This document shows positions 29,935-40,378 of a stretch of 64,000 nucleotides of DNA, one piece after another. Every line of letters begins with the position of its first letter. Position 1 is the first letter of the stretch. The position numbers and the translations under genes were made by a program. The notes below the pieces were generated by a model. It was given only the letters and a program-made list of their open reading frames with translations. It made no database searches and was not told the DNA's origin. The DNA comes from an uncultured Gluconobacter sp. Its GTDB lineage: Bacteria > Pseudomonadota > Alphaproteobacteria > Acetobacterales > Acetobacteraceae. Location: NCBI GenBank assembly GCA_937880175.1, contig CALFLO010000074.1:30653-94652 (forward strand), given 5' to 3'.

Positions 29935-29959
29935 TCAGAACCGGTTAAAGGGCTTCCGG

Positions 29960-29988
29960 CAGTGTGTCGATCTCAGGATCGCACACTG
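29960..29988 (+). other. Intercistronic hairpin between rpsG and tuf
   Basis: CAGTGTG (29960-29966) pairs with CACACTG (29982-29988), and the stem continues inward by CGATC/GATCG with one bulged base. No T-run follows. It occupies the place where fusA would normally be and may be an mRNA processing or stability element. Confidence 0.4.
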
Positions 29989-30049
29989 ACTGGTTTGAAC
30001 TTTCAGTCTTACTCCCGTTCCAGGTGGAGCGGGGTTTTGGAGAAAGACG

Positions 30050-31240
30050 ATGGCAAAGGCTAAATTCGAGCGGACGAAGCCGCACTGCAACATCGGCACC
30101 ATCGGTCACGTCGATCACGGCAAGACCTCGCTGACTGCTGCAATCACCAAGACGCTGGCAAAGACCGGCGGCGCCACCTACAGCGCGTACGACCAGATCG
30201 ACAAGGCTCCTGAAGAGCGCGCTCGTGGTATCACCATTTCCACGGCTCACGTTGAGTACGAGACGGCCAACCGTCACTACGCTCACGTGGATTGCCCGGG
30301 TCATGCTGACTACGTGAAGAACATGATCACGGGTGCAGCTCAGATGGACGGCGCAATTCTCGTCGTGTCCGCTGCTGATGGTCCGATGCCGCAGACCCGC
30401 GAGCACATTCTGCTTGCGCGTCAGGTTGGCGTTCCGGCACTGGTGGTCTTCCTGAACAAGGTTGATCAGGTTGACGATCCGGAGCTTCTTGAGCTCGTGG
30501 AAATGGAAGTTCGCGAACTTCTGTCTTCCTACCAGTTCCCGGGCGACGATATCCCCATCGTCAAGGGTTCTGCTCTTGTGACGCTGGAAGATGGCGACGC
30601 AGCGATTGGTGAAGACCGCGTTCTCGAGCTGATGACGCAGGTTGATGCCTACATCCCGCAGCCGGAGCGTCCGGTTGACCGTCCGTTCCTGATGCCGATC
30701 GAAGACGTGTTCTCGATCTCGGGTCGTGGTACGGTTGTCACGGGTCGCGTCGAGCGTGGTGTTGTCAATGTTGGCGACGAAGTCGAGATCATCGGCCTGA
30801 AGGACACCATCAAGACGACCGTTACGGGCGTTGAGATGTTCCGCAAGCTGCTCGATCGCGGTGAAGCCGGTGACAACATCGGTGCGCTGGTTCGTGGCAC
30901 GAAGCGTGAAGACGTCGAGCGTGGCCAGGTTCTGGCAAAGCCCGGCTCCATCACGCCGCACAAGAACTTCAAGGCTGAGGCATACATCCTCACGAAGGAA
31001 GAAGGCGGTCGTCACACGCCGTTCTTCACGAACTATCGCCCGCAGTTCTATTTCCGCACGACCGACGTCACGGGCGTCGTGACGCTGCCGGAAGGTACGG
31101 AAATGGTCATGCCGGGTGATAACGTTGCCATGGACGTGGAGCTGATCGCTCCGATCGCCATGGACGAAGGCCTGCGCTTCGCTATCCGCGAAGGTGGCCG
31201 TACCGTGGGTGCCGGTGTGGTTTCTTCCATCACCGCCTAA
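30050..31240 (+). CDS. tuf: Translation elongation factor Tu
   Basis: A 396-residue EF-Tu. The GTPase motifs are [10 protein letters not shown] (G1, about 18-27), the switch region [36 protein letters not shown] (G3), NKVDQVDD (G4) and GSAL (G5). Domains 2 and 3 follow to VVSSITA. It delivers aminoacyl-tRNA to the ribosome. It sits between rpsG and rpsJ with a hairpin before and a terminator-like stem after, so it can be expressed as a separate unit. A second tuf copy elsewhere is possible, as in many Proteobacteria. Confidence 0.98.
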   Translation: MAKAKFERTKPHCNIGTIGHVDHGKTSLTAAITKTLAKTGGATYSAYDQIDKAPEERARGITISTAHVEYETANRHYAHVDCPGHADYVKNMITGAAQMDGAILVVSAADGPMPQTREHILLARQVGVPALVVFLNKVDQVDDPELLELVEMEVRELLSSYQFPGDDIPIVKGSALVTLEDGDAAIGEDRVLELMTQVDAYIPQPERPVDRPFLMPIEDVFSISGRGTVVTGRVERGVVNVGDEVEIIGLKDTIKTTVTGVEMFRKLLDRGEAGDNIGALVRGTKREDVERGQVLAKPGSITPHKNFKAEAYILTKEEGGRHTPFFTNYRPQFYFRTTDVTGVVTLPEGTEMVMPGDNVAMDVELIAPIAMDEGLRFAIREGGRTVGAGVVSSITA

Positions 31241-31270
31241 AGTCCTGCTTTTAGCTGTTGGCTTTGACAG

Positions 31271-31304
31271 CCCCGGCCAGATTTTTTCTGGCCGGGGTTC
31301 CCTT
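31271..31304 (+). terminator. Terminator-like hairpin after tuf
   Basis: CCCCGGCCAG (31271-31280) pairs perfectly with CTGGCCGGGG (31288-31297) around an ATTTTTT loop, followed by TTCCCTTT. The stem is very strong and the T-tract is weak, so partial termination before the S10 operon is likely. Confidence 0.65.
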
Positions 31305-31360
31305 TCAGGGGCAATGGCAGTAGGACGAGACCCGAATTTTTGAGTTGGACGAACAAGAAC

Positions 31361-31669
31361 ATGGACAACCAGAACATCCGCATTCGCCTTAAGGCGTACG
31401 ATCATCGCGTGCTGGACAACAGCACCAAGGAGATCGTAAACACGGCGAAGCGTACGGGTGCGCGGGTTCGGGGTCCGATCCCGCTGCCGACGCATATCGA
31501 ACGGTTCACGGTGAACCGCTCGCCACACGTGGATAAGAAAAGCCGCGAACAGTTCGAAATTCGGACTCACCGCCGGCTGCTCGACATTGTCGAGCCGACC
31601 CCGCAGACCGTGGACGCCCTCATGAAGCTCGACCTCGCCGCTGGCGTGGACGTCGAGATCAAACTCTAA
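31361..31669 (+). CDS. rpsJ: 30S ribosomal protein S10
   Basis: A 102-residue S10/NusE, starting [19 protein letters not shown] at 31361; the longer frame from 31340 adds seven unrelated residues. The internal loop [29 protein letters not shown] is typical. It acts in the 30S head and, as NusE, in antitermination. First gene of the S10 operon. Confidence 0.97.
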   Translation: MDNQNIRIRLKAYDHRVLDNSTKEIVNTAKRTGARVRGPIPLPTHIERFTVNRSPHVDKKSREQFEIRTHRRLLDIVEPTPQTVDALMKLDLAAGVDVEIKL

Positions 31670-31679
31670 GGTCCAGACG

Positions 31680-32363
31680 ATGCGAACCGGATTGATTGCA
31701 AAGAAGCTGGGAATGACCCGGCTGTTTAAGGAAGATGGCACTCATGTGCCTGTGACGGTCCTTCACCTTGACAATGTCGAGGTTGTGGATGCCTGCACGA
31801 ACGAGCGCGATGGCTATACCGCCATTCAGCTCGGACTTGGTGATGCCAAGGTGAAGAATGTCACCAAGGCGAACCGTGGCCATTTTGCCCGGGCCAAGGT
31901 CGAGCCAAAGAAGCATCTGGCAGAGTTCCGCGTCTCCGAAGACGCCCTGCTGGAAGCTGGAACCAAGCTGTCCGCTGCTCACTTCGTTGTGGGGCAGAAA
32001 GTTGACGTCACGGGCCAGAGCAAGGGCAAGGGTTTTGCGGGTGTTATGAAGCGTCATAACTTCGCAGGTCTCGAAGCATCCCACGGCGTCTCCATCAGCC
32101 ACCGTTCCCACGGTTCTACAGGCCAGCGCCAGGATCCTGGCAAGGTCTTCAAGGGAAAGAAGATGGCAGGTCACATGGGTGACGAGCGTGTTACCACGCT
32201 CAACCTTGAGATCGCTGCCGTGGATGAAGAGCGCAACCTGATCATGGTCAGGGGTGCAATTCCTGGTGCGAAGAACGGCCTTGTGCTGATTCGCGATGCA
32301 ATCAAGAAGGCTCGCCATGCTGATGCGCCGTACCCGGCAGCAACAGTGGCGGCCGCCGGTTGA
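31680..32363 (+). CDS. rplC: 50S ribosomal protein L3
   Basis: A 227-residue L3 with [62 protein letters not shown] and [11 protein letters not shown]. It is one of the early-assembly proteins near the peptidyl transferase centre. The 10-base gap after rpsJ and the close rplD start show operon structure. Confidence 0.97.
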   Translation: MRTGLIAKKLGMTRLFKEDGTHVPVTVLHLDNVEVVDACTNERDGYTAIQLGLGDAKVKNVTKANRGHFARAKVEPKKHLAEFRVSEDALLEAGTKLSAAHFVVGQKVDVTGQSKGKGFAGVMKRHNFAGLEASHGVSISHRSHGSTGQRQDPGKVFKGKKMAGHMGDERVTTLNLEIAAVDEERNLIMVRGAIPGAKNGLVLIRDAIKKARHADAPYPAATVAAAG

Positions 32364-32374
32364 GGACGAGGGGC

Positions 32375-32989
32375 ATGGAATACGATATCAAGACCCTCGA
32401 TAATGGTAGCGCAGGCTCTGTCGCGCTTCCTGAAGAGATTTTTGCGGTCACGCCGCGCTCTGACATCATGGCACGTGTTGTGCACTGGCAGCTCGCAAAG
32501 CGCCGTGCCGGTACGCACCGGACCAAGGGCATGGGTGAAGTTTCTGGCACGACCAAGAAGCCTTTCCGTCAGAAGGGCACGGGTTCTGCCCGTCAGGGCT
32601 CCCTGCGTGCACCGCAGTTCCGTACGGGTGGCGTTGTTCATGGTCCGGTCGTTCGCGATCACGGCTATGACCTTCCCAAGAAGGTCCGTCGTCTCGGCCT
32701 GATCTGCGCTCTGTCGCAGAAGGCTGCAGAAGGCAAGCTGATCGTTCTCGATGCAGCCAACGGTGTCACCAAGACCCGTGAAGCCGCAGCGAAGATCAAG
32801 GCTCTGGGCTGGACGTCCGCACTGATCGTTGATGGCGCCGTTGACGAGCAGTTCGCTCGCGCAGTTGCCAATCTGCCGAAGATCGACGTTCTGCCGACCA
32901 TTGGTGCAAACGTCTACGACATCCTCAACCACGACGTGCTGGTCATCACCCGCGCCGGTCTTGAGGGTCTTAAGGAGCGTCTGGCATGA
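32375..32989 (+). CDS. rplD: 50S ribosomal protein L4
   Basis: A 204-residue L4. The ATG at 32375 ([11 protein letters not shown]) has GAGGGG upstream; an in-frame TTG at 32360 overlaps the rplC stop and is not favoured. [17 protein letters not shown] and [12 protein letters not shown] form the extended loop lining the exit tunnel. In E. coli L4 represses the S10 operon by attenuation. The stop overlaps the rplW start. Confidence 0.96.
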   Translation: MEYDIKTLDNGSAGSVALPEEIFAVTPRSDIMARVVHWQLAKRRAGTHRTKGMGEVSGTTKKPFRQKGTGSARQGSLRAPQFRTGGVVHGPVVRDHGYDLPKKVRRLGLICALSQKAAEGKLIVLDAANGVTKTREAAAKIKALGWTSALIVDGAVDEQFARAVANLPKIDVLPTIGANVYDILNHDVLVITRAGLEGLKERLA

Positions 32990-33327
32990 CCACCAATACC
33001 GTCATGAACGCACATAAGACTGCACAGAACATGTCACAGGAAGCCCTGTATGACGTGATCCGTGCACCGCTGATCACCGAAAAGGCTACGCTTCTTTCCG
33101 AGCGTAACCAGGTGGTGTTCAAGGTCGCTCCCGGTGCGACGAAGCCTCAGATCAAGGCTGCGGTTGAGAAGCTCTTCAATGTAAAGGTCACCGGCGTGAA
33201 CACGCTGGTCCAGAAGGGCAAAGTCAAGCGCGTCAAGGGTCGTCCCGGCCGTCGCTCGGACATCAAGAAGGCGTATGTACAGCTTGCTGAAGGTCAGTCC
33301 ATTGACCTTACAGCCAAGCTGGGCTGA
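32986..33327 (+). CDS. rplW: 50S ribosomal protein L23
   Basis: A 113-residue L23 with [24 protein letters not shown] and [19 protein letters not shown]. It surrounds the exit tunnel and is the docking site for trigger factor and SRP. The ATG at 32986 is in an ATGA overlap with rplD; starts at 33004 or 33031 would remove a non-conserved N-terminal tail of 6 or 15 residues, so the exact start is uncertain. Confidence 0.93.
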   Translation: MTTNTVMNAHKTAQNMSQEALYDVIRAPLITEKATLLSERNQVVFKVAPGATKPQIKAAVEKLFNVKVTGVNTLVQKGKVKRVKGRPGRRSDIKKAYVQLAEGQSIDLTAKLG

Positions 33328-33343
33328 CGCGGGGTAGGATACC

Positions 33344-34174
33344 ATGGCACTAAAGCACTTTAATCCCACGACGCCGAGCACACGCGGCACCGTGCTGATT
33401 GATCGCAGCGAGCTCTTCAAGGGCAAGCCGGTCAAGCAGCTCACGGAAGGTAAGAACAAGTCCGGCGGCCGTAACAATCACGGTCGTACGACAGTTCGGT
33501 TCCGTGGCGGCGGGCACAAGCAGTCCTATCGTTATGTCGACTTCAAGCGTCGCAAATTCGATGTGGCTGCAACGGTCGAGCGTCTCGAATACGATCCGAA
33601 CCGCACGGCATTCATCGCACTGATCAAGTATGAAGACGGCGAGCTCGCCTACATCCTTGCTCCGCAGCGCGTGAAGGTCGGCGATCGCGTCATCTCTGGC
33701 GCCCATACGGACGTCAAGCCTGGCAATGCCATGCCGCTGGGTGCAATGCCGGTCGGAACGATCGTGCATAACATCGAGCTGAAGCAGGGCGCCGGTGGCA
33801 AGCTTGCCCGTTCCGCTGGCACCTATGCCCAGCTGGTCGGTAAGGATGCCGGCTATGCCCAGGTCAAGCTGCAGTCCGGTGAACTGCGCCTTGTTCGCGG
33901 TGAATGCATGGCAACCGTTGGTGCTGTGTCCAACCCGGACAACATGAACCAGCATTTCGGCAAGGCTGGTCGTTCCCGCTGGCTCGGACGTCGCCCGCAC
34001 AACCGTGGCGTTGTCATGAACCCGGTCGACCATCCGCATGGTGGTGGTGAAGGCCGGACCTCTGGTGGCCGTCATCCGGTTACGCCGTGGGGTGTTCCGA
34101 CCAAGGGTTACAAGACGCGTGTTAACAAAAAGACGGATAGCCTGATCATCCGTCGCCGTAAGTCCGGCAAGTAA
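33344..34174 (+). CDS. rplB: 50S ribosomal protein L2
   Basis: A 276-residue L2 with [32 protein letters not shown] and [22 protein letters not shown], which contains the histidine region at the peptidyl transferase centre. Needed for subunit joining and peptide transfer. The 16-base gap to rplW and close rpsS start place it inside the S10 operon. Confidence 0.98.
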   Translation: MALKHFNPTTPSTRGTVLIDRSELFKGKPVKQLTEGKNKSGGRNNHGRTTVRFRGGGHKQSYRYVDFKRRKFDVAATVERLEYDPNRTAFIALIKYEDGELAYILAPQRVKVGDRVISGAHTDVKPGNAMPLGAMPVGTIVHNIELKQGAGGKLARSAGTYAQLVGKDAGYAQVKLQSGELRLVRGECMATVGAVSNPDNMNQHFGKAGRSRWLGRRPHNRGVVMNPVDHPHGGGEGRTSGGRHPVTPWGVPTKGYKTRVNKKTDSLIIRRRKSGK

Positions 34175-34190
34175 GAGGGGGCAAACAGAG

Positions 34191-34469
34191 ATGGCACGTT
34201 CCGTCTGGAAGGGCCCGTTCGTTGACGGGTATCTGTTCGGCAAGGCTGAAGCGTCACGCGCTTCGGGTCGTAATGAAGTGATCAAGATCTGGTCGCGTCG
34301 TTCGACGATCCTTCCGCAGTTCGTTGGACTTACGTTCGGCGTCTATAATGGTCACAAGTTCCTGCCTGTGCAGGTCACGGAGAACATGGTCGGTCACAAG
34401 TTCGGTGAGTTTTCACCGACGCGGACCTACACCGGTCATGGCTCTGACAAGAAGTCGAAGCGGGGCTGA
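34191..34469 (+). CDS. rpsS: 30S ribosomal protein S19
   Basis: A 92-residue S19 beginning [20 protein letters not shown], with [16 protein letters not shown] and the [19 protein letters not shown] tail. It binds the 30S head with S13. The gene lies 16 bases after rplB and two bases before rplV. Confidence 0.97.
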   Translation: MARSVWKGPFVDGYLFGKAEASRASGRNEVIKIWSRRSTILPQFVGLTFGVYNGHKFLPVQVTENMVGHKFGEFSPTRTYTGHGSDKKSKRG

Positions 34470-34471
34470 AA

Positions 34472-34900
34472 ATGAGCAAGCCAAAGCATATCCGCACGCT
34501 TGCTGACACGGAAGCGCAGGCAATCGCCCGCAATATCCGCGTCAGCCCGCAAAAGCTGAACCTGGTTGCTGCGATGATCCGCAACCAGCCGGCTGACAAG
34601 GCTATCGCCGCTCTTGCCTTCTCGCGTCGTCGTATCGCGCAGCAGGTCAAGAAGACTCTTGAGAGCGCCGTGGCCAACGCTGAGAACAACCATCAGCTCG
34701 ATGTCGATCAGCTGGTGGTCAAGACTGCGGAAGTGGGCAAGTCCATTGTCATGAAGCGTTTTCATGCTCGTGGCCGTGGCCGCTCTTCCCAGATCCAGAA
34801 GTTCTTCAGCCACCTGAAGATTGTTGTTGCCGAGCGTGCAGAAGCACCGGAAGAGACGAAGCCGTCTCGCGGAACCAACAAAGAGCAGAAGGCAGCCTGA
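34472..34900 (+). CDS. rplV: 50S ribosomal protein L22
   Basis: A 142-residue L22 with [32 protein letters not shown] and the tunnel loop [14 protein letters not shown], then a 25-residue charged C-terminal tail that is longer than the E. coli protein. Macrolide-related tunnel loop is intact. Confidence 0.96.
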   Translation: MSKPKHIRTLADTEAQAIARNIRVSPQKLNLVAAMIRNQPADKAIAALAFSRRRIAQQVKKTLESAVANAENNHQLDVDQLVVKTAEVGKSIVMKRFHARGRGRSSQIQKFFSHLKIVVAERAEAPEETKPSRGTNKEQKAA

Positions 34901-34903
34901 TCC

Positions 34904-35581
34904 ATGGGACACAAGGTCAATCCGATCGGGCTTCGGCTCGGCGTCAACCGTACCTGGGACAGCCGCTGGTACGCTGGTCAAGACTACGCGCGTCTGCTGC
35001 ATGAAGATCTGAAGCTTCGTGCATTCCTGCGTCGCAAGCTGTCCGGCGCTGGCGTATCCCGCGTTGTTATCGAGCGTCCGGCAAAGAAGCCCCGCGTGAC
35101 GATCTACGCTGCCCGTCCGGGCGTCGTGATCGGCAAGAAGGGTCAGGACATCGACGCGCTCCGCAAGGAACTGAGCCGTATGGCGAAGACCGACGTGGCG
35201 CTGAACATCGTCGAGATCCGCAAGCCGGAAATCGATGCGACCCTCGTTGCCGAGAACATTGCTCAGCAGCTGGAACGTCGCGTTGCTTTCCGTCGTGCCA
35301 TGAAGCGCGCAATTCAGTCCGCAATGCGTCTTGGTGCCCAGGGCATCCGGATCACCTGCGGTGGTCGTCTGGGTGGTGCTGAAATCGCTCGTGCGGAAAA
35401 GTATCGTGAGGGACGCGTTCCCCTGCATACGCTTCGCGCCGATATCGATTACGGTACGGCAACCGCCAAGACAACGTATGGCACCTGCGGTGTGAAGGTA
35501 TGGATCTTCAAGGGTGAGATCCTGGCTCATGACCCGCTGGCACAGGATCGCCGTGCTGCGGAGCAGGCTCCCCAGCGCTAA
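34904..35581 (+). CDS. rpsC: 30S ribosomal protein S3
   Basis: A 225-residue S3 starting [13 protein letters not shown], with a KH domain ([22 protein letters not shown]) and a C-terminal domain with [20 protein letters not shown] and [14 protein letters not shown]. It is part of the mRNA entry helicase. It is followed by a strong hairpin before rplP. Confidence 0.97.
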   Translation: MGHKVNPIGLRLGVNRTWDSRWYAGQDYARLLHEDLKLRAFLRRKLSGAGVSRVVIERPAKKPRVTIYAARPGVVIGKKGQDIDALRKELSRMAKTDVALNIVEIRKPEIDATLVAENIAQQLERRVAFRRAMKRAIQSAMRLGAQGIRITCGGRLGGAEIARAEKYREGRVPLHTLRADIDYGTATAKTTYGTCGVKVWIFKGEILAHDPLAQDRRAAEQAPQR

Positions 35582-35582
35582 G

Positions 35583-35604
35583 ACTGTGAGCGAAAGCTCA
35601 CAGT
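35583..35604 (+). other. Perfect hairpin between rpsC and rplP
   Basis: ACTGTGAGC (35583-35591) pairs perfectly with GCTCACAGT (35596-35604) around a GAAA loop, followed by TCCTTTG. It starts two bases after the rpsC stop, in a 57-base gap inside an otherwise tightly packed operon. Candidate partial terminator or mRNA 3'-end stabiliser. Confidence 0.5.
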
Positions 35605-35638
35605 TCCTTTGCTGGTGCTGATTTGAGGATTTAACAAC

Positions 35639-36055
35639 ATGCTTTCCCCGAAGCGGACAAAGTTTCGTAAGGCCCACAAGGGCCGCATTCACGGTCTGGC
35701 GAAAAGCGGAACCCAGCTGAACTTCGGTGCCTTCGGCCTGAAGGCGCTGGAGCCGGAGCGGATCACCGCTCGCCAGATTGAAGCCTCCCGTCGTGCGATC
35801 ACGCGTGCCATGAAGCGTGCCGGTCGTGTGTGGATTCGTATCTTTCCGGACACTCCGGTCTCGACAAAGCCTGCAGAAGTGCGTATGGGCTCCGGTAAGG
35901 GTAACCCCGAGTACTGGGCCGCACGTGTCAAGCCGGGTCGTATCCTGTTCGAGATCGAAGGCGTTCCGCCTGAGGTTGCCAAGCTGGCCCTGAGTCTGGG
36001 GGCTGCAAAGCTTCCGATCAAGACCAAGTTCGTTCAGCGTATCGGAGACGCGTAA
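35639..36055 (+). CDS. rplP: 50S ribosomal protein L16
   Basis: A 138-residue L16 with [36 protein letters not shown] and [20 protein letters not shown]. It binds near the A site of the 50S subunit. Its TAA stop overlaps the rpmC ATG. Confidence 0.97.
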   Translation: MLSPKRTKFRKAHKGRIHGLAKSGTQLNFGAFGLKALEPERITARQIEASRRAITRAMKRAGRVWIRIFPDTPVSTKPAEVRMGSGKGNPEYWAARVKPGRILFEIEGVPPEVAKLALSLGAAKLPIKTKFVQRIGDA

Positions 36056-36288
36056 TGGCCGACACGTACAAGCCTGCCGATCTGCGCGCGAAGAGCGAGG
36101 ACGAGCTGAACGCTCTTCTGCTCGATCTCAAGCGCGAACAGATCAACCACCGTTTTTCGGCTGCCACCGGGCAGTCGGAGAACACAAGCCGCGTCAAGGT
36201 CGTGCGCCGTGCAGTTGCACGTATCAAGACACTGGCTCACACATCGAAGAACCGTGCGGGCGCCAAAACGTCCGCCGCTAAGTCCTGA
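36055..36288 (+). CDS. rpmC: 50S ribosomal protein L29
   Basis: A 77-residue L29: [22 protein letters not shown], then [21 protein letters not shown] and [11 protein letters not shown]. Located at the tunnel exit near L23. It overlaps rplP by one base (TAATG) and carries a short Lys/Ala-rich tail. Confidence 0.96.
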   Translation: MADTYKPADLRAKSEDELNALLLDLKREQINHRFSAATGQSENTSRVKVVRRAVARIKTLAHTSKNRAGAKTSAAKS

Positions 36289-36301
36289 GAGGAGACGGAC
36301 G

Positions 36302-36574
36302 ATGCCAAGGCGCGTCCTGACGGGTAGGGTCACGAGCGACAAGATGGACAAGACGGTTACCGTTCTTGTTGATCGTCGCATCATGCATCCACTCTACAAG
36401 AAGTTTATTCGCCGCTCCAAGAAGTATGCGGCTCATGACGAAGAGAACGTCTGCCAGACGGGTGATCTGGTTCGCATTGAAGAATGCGCACCGATCTCCA
36501 AGCGCAAGACGTGGTCTGTCGTGTCGCGCAACGGAGAGGAACTGGCTTCGGCTTCCTCTTCCGTCAGCGCATAA
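36302..36574 (+). CDS. rpsQ: 30S ribosomal protein S17
   Basis: A 90-residue S17: [42 protein letters not shown], and [24 protein letters not shown] at 36302 with GAGGAGA upstream; the earlier frame start at 36209 lies inside rpmC. Confidence 0.96.
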   Translation: MPRRVLTGRVTSDKMDKTVTVLVDRRIMHPLYKKFIRRSKKYAAHDEENVCQTGDLVRIEECAPISKRKTWSVVSRNGEELASASSSVSA

Positions 36575-36586
36575 GGGGGTAGGCAC

Positions 36587-36955
36587 ATGATTCATCCCGA
36601 GACCAACCTGGACGTCGCCGACAATTCCGGCGCGCGTCGGGTGCAGTGCATCAAGGTGCTGGGCGGCTCCAAGCGGAAGACTGCCTCGGTCGGCGACGTC
36701 ATTGTCGTGTCCGTCAAGGAAGCAATTCCCCGCGGCAAGGTAAAGAAGGGTGACGTCCATCAGGCCGTTATCGTTCGTACCTCCTACCCGGTTCGTCGTG
36801 CAGATGGCTCCGCCATCCGTTTCGACAAGAATGCTGCTGTCCTGCTGAACAAGCAGCAGGAGCCGATTGGTACGCGTATCTTTGGCCCGGTGGTTCGTGA
36901 GCTGCGTGCGCGCAAGTTCATGAAGATCATCTCGCTGGCTCCGGAGGTGCTGTAA
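36587..36955 (+). CDS. rplN: 50S ribosomal protein L14
   Basis: A 122-residue L14, [22 protein letters not shown], with [22 protein letters not shown] and [13 protein letters not shown]. It forms intersubunit bridges. Stop overlaps the rplX start by one base (TAATG). First gene of the spc part of the cluster. Confidence 0.98.
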   Translation: MIHPETNLDVADNSGARRVQCIKVLGGSKRKTASVGDVIVVSVKEAIPRGKVKKGDVHQAVIVRTSYPVRRADGSAIRFDKNAAVLLNKQQEPIGTRIFGPVVRELRARKFMKIISLAPEVL

Positions 36956-37275
36956 TGGCTGCTCGTATCAAGAAGGGTGACCAGGTTCTGGTCCTCTCCG
37001 GCAAGTCCCGTGGCGTCCGTGGCGAAGTTCTCGCTGTGATGCCGAAGGCCGAGAAGGCTGTTGTGCGTGGCGTGGCAATTGCCAAGCGTCACACGAAGCC
37101 CAACCGCGCAGGCGGCGAAGGTGGAATCATCGAGCGCGAAATGCCGATCCATCTTTCCAACCTGAAGCTGGTTGATCCGAAGAGCGGCAAGCCGACGCGT
37201 GTTGGTTTCCGTATTCTGGAAGACGGTCGCAAGGTTCGCGTTGCCAAGGCAACCGGCGAAGTGATCGAAGGCTGA
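36955..37275 (+). CDS. rplX: 50S ribosomal protein L24
   Basis: A 106-residue L24 with the KOW motif [22 protein letters not shown] near the start, and [20 protein letters not shown]. Assembly initiator of the 50S subunit. One-base overlap with rplN and 11 bases before rplE. Confidence 0.97.
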   Translation: MAARIKKGDQVLVLSGKSRGVRGEVLAVMPKAEKAVVRGVAIAKRHTKPNRAGGEGGIIEREMPIHLSNLKLVDPKSGKPTRVGFRILEDGRKVRVAKATGEVIEG

Positions 37276-37286
37276 GGAACGCAACA

Positions 37287-37850
37287 ATGAGCGAATATAA
37301 AAACGCTTTGCCGCGTCTGCACCAGCGTTACGAAGAAGTTCTCAAGAAGCAGCTTCGTGAGCAGTTTGGCTACGCCAATGAACTCCAGGTTCCCAAGCTC
37401 GAGAAGATCGTGCTGAACATGGGTGTTGGTGAAGCCGCCGGTGACCAGAAGAAGCTTGATGCTGCTTTTGCGGAAATGACCGTCATTTCGGGTCAGAAGC
37501 CCGTCAAGACCCTTGCTCGCAAGGCTATTGCCGGCTTCAAGATCCGTGAAGGTCTGCCCATCGGCTGCAAGGTCACGCTCCGTCGTGCCCGCATGTACGA
37601 GTTTCTTGACCGTCTGGTGACGATTGCAATGCCGCGTATCCGCGATTTCCGCGGACTGCCGGCAAACAAGGGCTTTGATGGACATGGCAACTTTGCCATG
37701 GGTATCAAGGAACAGATCGTGTTTCCTGAGATCGAATATGACAAGATCGATGCCGTCCGCGGCATGGACATCATTTTCGTGACCAGCGCCAAGTCTGATG
37801 CTGAAGCAAAGGCCCTGCTGAAGGCCTTTGATCTGCCGTTCAACGGCTGA
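37287..37850 (+). CDS. rplE: 50S ribosomal protein L5
   Basis: A 187-residue L5 with [58 protein letters not shown] and the C-terminal [15 protein letters not shown]. It binds 5S rRNA and contacts the P-site tRNA. An unusually long gap with a hairpin separates it from rpsN. Confidence 0.97.
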   Translation: MSEYKNALPRLHQRYEEVLKKQLREQFGYANELQVPKLEKIVLNMGVGEAAGDQKKLDAAFAEMTVISGQKPVKTLARKAIAGFKIREGLPIGCKVTLRRARMYEFLDRLVTIAMPRIRDFRGLPANKGFDGHGNFAMGIKEQIVFPEIEYDKIDAVRGMDIIFVTSAKSDAEAKALLKAFDLPFNG

Positions 37851-37890
37851 TCCATAATTTTTCAGACCGATCACGGTTAAAATCAGGATT

Positions 37891-37920
37891 CGGCCTTCCA
37901 TTGGGAGGCCGCTTTCCTTT
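37891..37920 (+). terminator. Terminator-like hairpin between rplE and rpsN
   Basis: CGGCCTTCC (37891-37899) pairs with GGAGGCCG (37904-37911) with one bulged T and an ATTG loop, followed by CTTTCCTTTAT. The 132-base rplE-rpsN gap is long for the spc operon, and TTTATAGACA follows, which may help restart transcription. Likely a partial terminator. Confidence 0.5.
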
Positions 37921-37982
37921 ATAGACACGCTGATTGGAAAACCGTCGGGATAGGCCTGACAGGTTCCGGGAGAAAATTCGAG

Positions 37983-38288
37983 ATGGCGAAGGTCTCAGCG
38001 GTAAACCGCAATAACCATCGCGCTGACTTAGTGAAGCGCGACAAGGAAAAGCGGACCGCTCTCAAGAACATCATCAAGGATCGTACACTGTCGGTTGAAG
38101 ACCGCTTTGACGCGACCCTTAAGCTGGCCCAGATGCCGCGCAATGGATCCGCAACCCGCGTCCGCCTGCGTTGCAAGCTTTCTGGTCGCCCCCGTGCCAA
38201 CTATCGCAAGTTCGAACTGAGCCGTATTGCTCTGCGCGATCTTGCCTCCGCCGGCCAGATTCCTGGCATGGTCAAGTCGAGCTGGTAA
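37983..38288 (+). CDS. rpsN: 30S ribosomal protein S14
   Basis: A 101-residue long-form, zinc-independent S14: [20 protein letters not shown], then [20 protein letters not shown] and [25 protein letters not shown]. There is no CxxC zinc pair, as expected for this class. It sits in the 30S head. Confidence 0.97.
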   Translation: MAKVSAVNRNNHRADLVKRDKEKRTALKNIIKDRTLSVEDRFDATLKLAQMPRNGSATRVRLRCKLSGRPRANYRKFELSRIALRDLASAGQIPGMVKSSW

Positions 38289-38300
38289 AGGGTAGATCGA

Positions 38301-38699
38301 ATGTCTTTGTCTGATCCACTGGGCGATATGCTGACCCGGATCCGCAATGCGCAGCGTGCCCGTCATGCTGTCTGCGTTGCGCCTGCATCCAAGCTGCGCG
38401 CAAGCGTTCTGGAAGCTCTGAAGCGTGAGGGCTACATCCGTGGCTTCGCCGCCGAGGAACTCCGCAAGGGTGTTGCACAGCTCCGCATCGAGCTGAAGTA
38501 TGTAGAAGGCCAGCCGGTTATCAAGGAAATTCATCGCGTTTCCAAGCCCGGCCGTCGCGTCTACTCGAAGATCAAGGAACTTCCGCGCGTTTATGCCGGC
38601 CTTGGTGTGTCGATCCTGTCCACCCCGCGTGGCGTCCTTTCGGACGTCGAGGCTCGCGCTGCCAACGTTGGCGGCGAGGTCCTCTGCCGCGTCTTCTAA
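38301..38699 (+). CDS. rpsH: 30S ribosomal protein S8
   Basis: A 132-residue S8, [20 protein letters not shown], with the C-terminal [21 protein letters not shown] signature. It binds 16S helix 21 and in E. coli represses the spc operon. The gene lies 12 bases after rpsN and 10 before rplF. Confidence 0.97.
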   Translation: MSLSDPLGDMLTRIRNAQRARHAVCVAPASKLRASVLEALKREGYIRGFAAEELRKGVAQLRIELKYVEGQPVIKEIHRVSKPGRRVYSKIKELPRVYAGLGVSILSTPRGVLSDVEARAANVGGEVLCRVF

Positions 38700-38709
38700 G
38701 GAGGGTCGC

Positions 38710-39246
38710 ATGTCTCGCGTAGGTAAATATCCCGTCGAAGTTCCGACTGGCGTGCAGGTTTCCGTTGCCGATGGCGTTTTTAAGGCCAAGGGCAAGCTGG
38801 GTGAACTGAGTGTTCCGGTCTCCCGTCATGTGGAAGTCAAGATTGAAGGGAGCAACGTTTCTGTTGCGCCAGTCGGTCGTCGTTCCAGCGAAAACTGGAC
38901 CATGTGGGGAACGACCCGCGCTCTGATCGCCAATACGGTCAAGGGTGTGTCCGACGGCTTCTCCAAGGGGCTTGAAATTCAGGGTACGGGTTTCCGTGCT
39001 GCTGTTCAGGGCTCCAACCTGGTGATGAACCTCGGTTTCTCACACGATGTTGTCTATCCGATTCCGGAAGGCATCAAGATCACCACTCCGCGTCCGACCG
39101 CGATTGTCGTTGAAGGTAACGACAAGCAGCGTGTTGGTCAGGTTGCGCTCGATATTCGCAGCTTCCGCAAGCCTGAGCCTTACAAGGGCAAGGGCGTTCG
39201 GTACGAGACCGAGGTTCTGCGTCGCAAGGAAGGTAAGAAGAAGTAA
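38710..39246 (+). CDS. rplF: 50S ribosomal protein L6
   Basis: A 178-residue L6 starting [15 protein letters not shown] at 38710 (AAGGAGG upstream), with two L6 repeats; the second carries [12 protein letters not shown], and the [13 protein letters not shown] signature is near the end. The frame is open back to 38593 within rpsH, without homology. The stop overlaps the rplR ATG. Confidence 0.97.
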   Translation: MSRVGKYPVEVPTGVQVSVADGVFKAKGKLGELSVPVSRHVEVKIEGSNVSVAPVGRRSSENWTMWGTTRALIANTVKGVSDGFSKGLEIQGTGFRAAVQGSNLVMNLGFSHDVVYPIPEGIKITTPRPTAIVVEGNDKQRVGQVALDIRSFRKPEPYKGKGVRYETEVLRRKEGKKK

Positions 39247-39608
39247 TGGCATCGCAGCAAGGATTGCAGGAACGTCGCCGCCAGCGGCTGCGTTTCCAGC
39301 TTCGTCGCAAGAGCGGCGGCCGGCCGCGTTTGTCGGTCTTCCGTTCCAGCAAGCACATTCACGCCCAGATCATCGACGATGCACAGGGTCGCACACTTGC
39401 CAGCGCTTCCACGCTGGAAAAGACGCTGCGCGACGCTGGGAACACCGGTGCCGATGTTTCTGCGGCCACGGTTATCGGCAAGCTGATTGCCGAGCGCGGT
39501 GTTGCAGCTGGCGTCAAGACCGTCGTGTTCGACCGCGGCTCTTATCTGTATCATGGCCGGGTCAAAGCCCTGGCAGAGGCTGCCCGTGAGGGCGGACTCT
39601 CGTTCTAA
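39246..39608 (+). CDS. rplR: 50S ribosomal protein L18
   Basis: A 120-residue L18 with [31 protein letters not shown] and [24 protein letters not shown]. It helps anchor 5S rRNA. One-base overlap with rplF. Confidence 0.97.
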   Translation: MASQQGLQERRRQRLRFQLRRKSGGRPRLSVFRSSKHIHAQIIDDAQGRTLASASTLEKTLRDAGNTGADVSAATVIGKLIAERGVAAGVKTVVFDRGSYLYHGRVKALAEAAREGGLSF

Positions 39609-39620
39609 GGAGGATCACAC

Positions 39621-40196
39621 ATGGCACGTGAGCCAAGAGAAGGCGGCCGTGGTGGTCGTGAGCGCGAGCAGGGCGATGATCTGGTCGACAAGCTCGTAAC
39701 CATCAACCGTGTTGCCAAGGTCGTGAAGGGTGGTCGCCGTTTTGCGTTCGCTGCCCTCGTGGTTGTTGGTGACCAGAAAGGTCGCGTCGGTTACGGAGCG
39801 GGCAAGGCCCGTGAAGTTCCCGAAGCAATCCGCAAGGCAACCGAGCGCGCCAAGCGTACGATGATCCGCGTGCCGATGAAGGAGGGTCGTACCCTTCATC
39901 ACGACACGTTCGGTCACTACGGCGCTGGCAAGGTTGTGGTTCGTGCGGCTGAAGCCGGTACGGGTATCATTGCTGGCGGCCCGATGCGTGCAGTGTTCGA
40001 AAGCCTTGGCGTCAATGACGTTGTGGCCAAGAGCCTCGGTACGCGGAACCCGCACAACATGATCAAGGCGACGTTTGCTGCGCTTGAGAAGGCCAGCAGC
40101 CCGCGTCATGTTGCTTCCCGTCGCGGCAAGAAAGCTGCTGAACTGTTTGGCAAGCGCGAGCAGGGCCAGACGGAAGCGGAGGTGACAAATGGCTGA
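39621..40196 (+). CDS. rpsE: 30S ribosomal protein S5
   Basis: A 191-residue S5 with a charged Arg/Gly-rich N-terminus, a dsRBD-like domain ([20 protein letters not shown]), the [21 protein letters not shown] segment and [20 protein letters not shown]. Important for decoding accuracy and spectinomycin binding. AAGGAGG lies just upstream. Its end overlaps rpmD by eight bases. Confidence 0.97.
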   Translation: MAREPREGGRGGREREQGDDLVDKLVTINRVAKVVKGGRRFAFAALVVVGDQKGRVGYGAGKAREVPEAIRKATERAKRTMIRVPMKEGRTLHHDTFGHYGAGKVVVRAAEAGTGIIAGGPMRAVFESLGVNDVVAKSLGTRNPHNMIKATFAALEKASSPRHVASRRGKKAAELFGKREQGQTEAEVTNG

Positions 40197-40377
40197 GAAC
40201 GGCAAAACCGTCCAGGTTACGCAGATCGCATCGGTCATTGGTCGTAAACCGGGCCAGGCCGGGACCCTTACGGGTCTTGGTCTGCGTGGAATTGGTTCCA
40301 CGCGCACGCTGGAGGATACTCCTTCGGTGCGTGGGATGATCCGCAAGGTTGCCCACCTCATCAAGGTGGAGGGTTGA
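40189..40377 (+). CDS. rpmD: 50S ribosomal protein L30
   Basis: A 62-residue L30: [50 protein letters not shown]. Starts inside the end of rpsE (eight-base overlap) and ends one base before the rplO ATG, so all three are translationally coupled. Confidence 0.97.
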   Translation: MAENGKTVQVTQIASVIGRKPGQAGTLTGLGLRGIGSTRTLEDTPSVRGMIRKVAHLIKVEG

Positions 40378-40378
40378 A

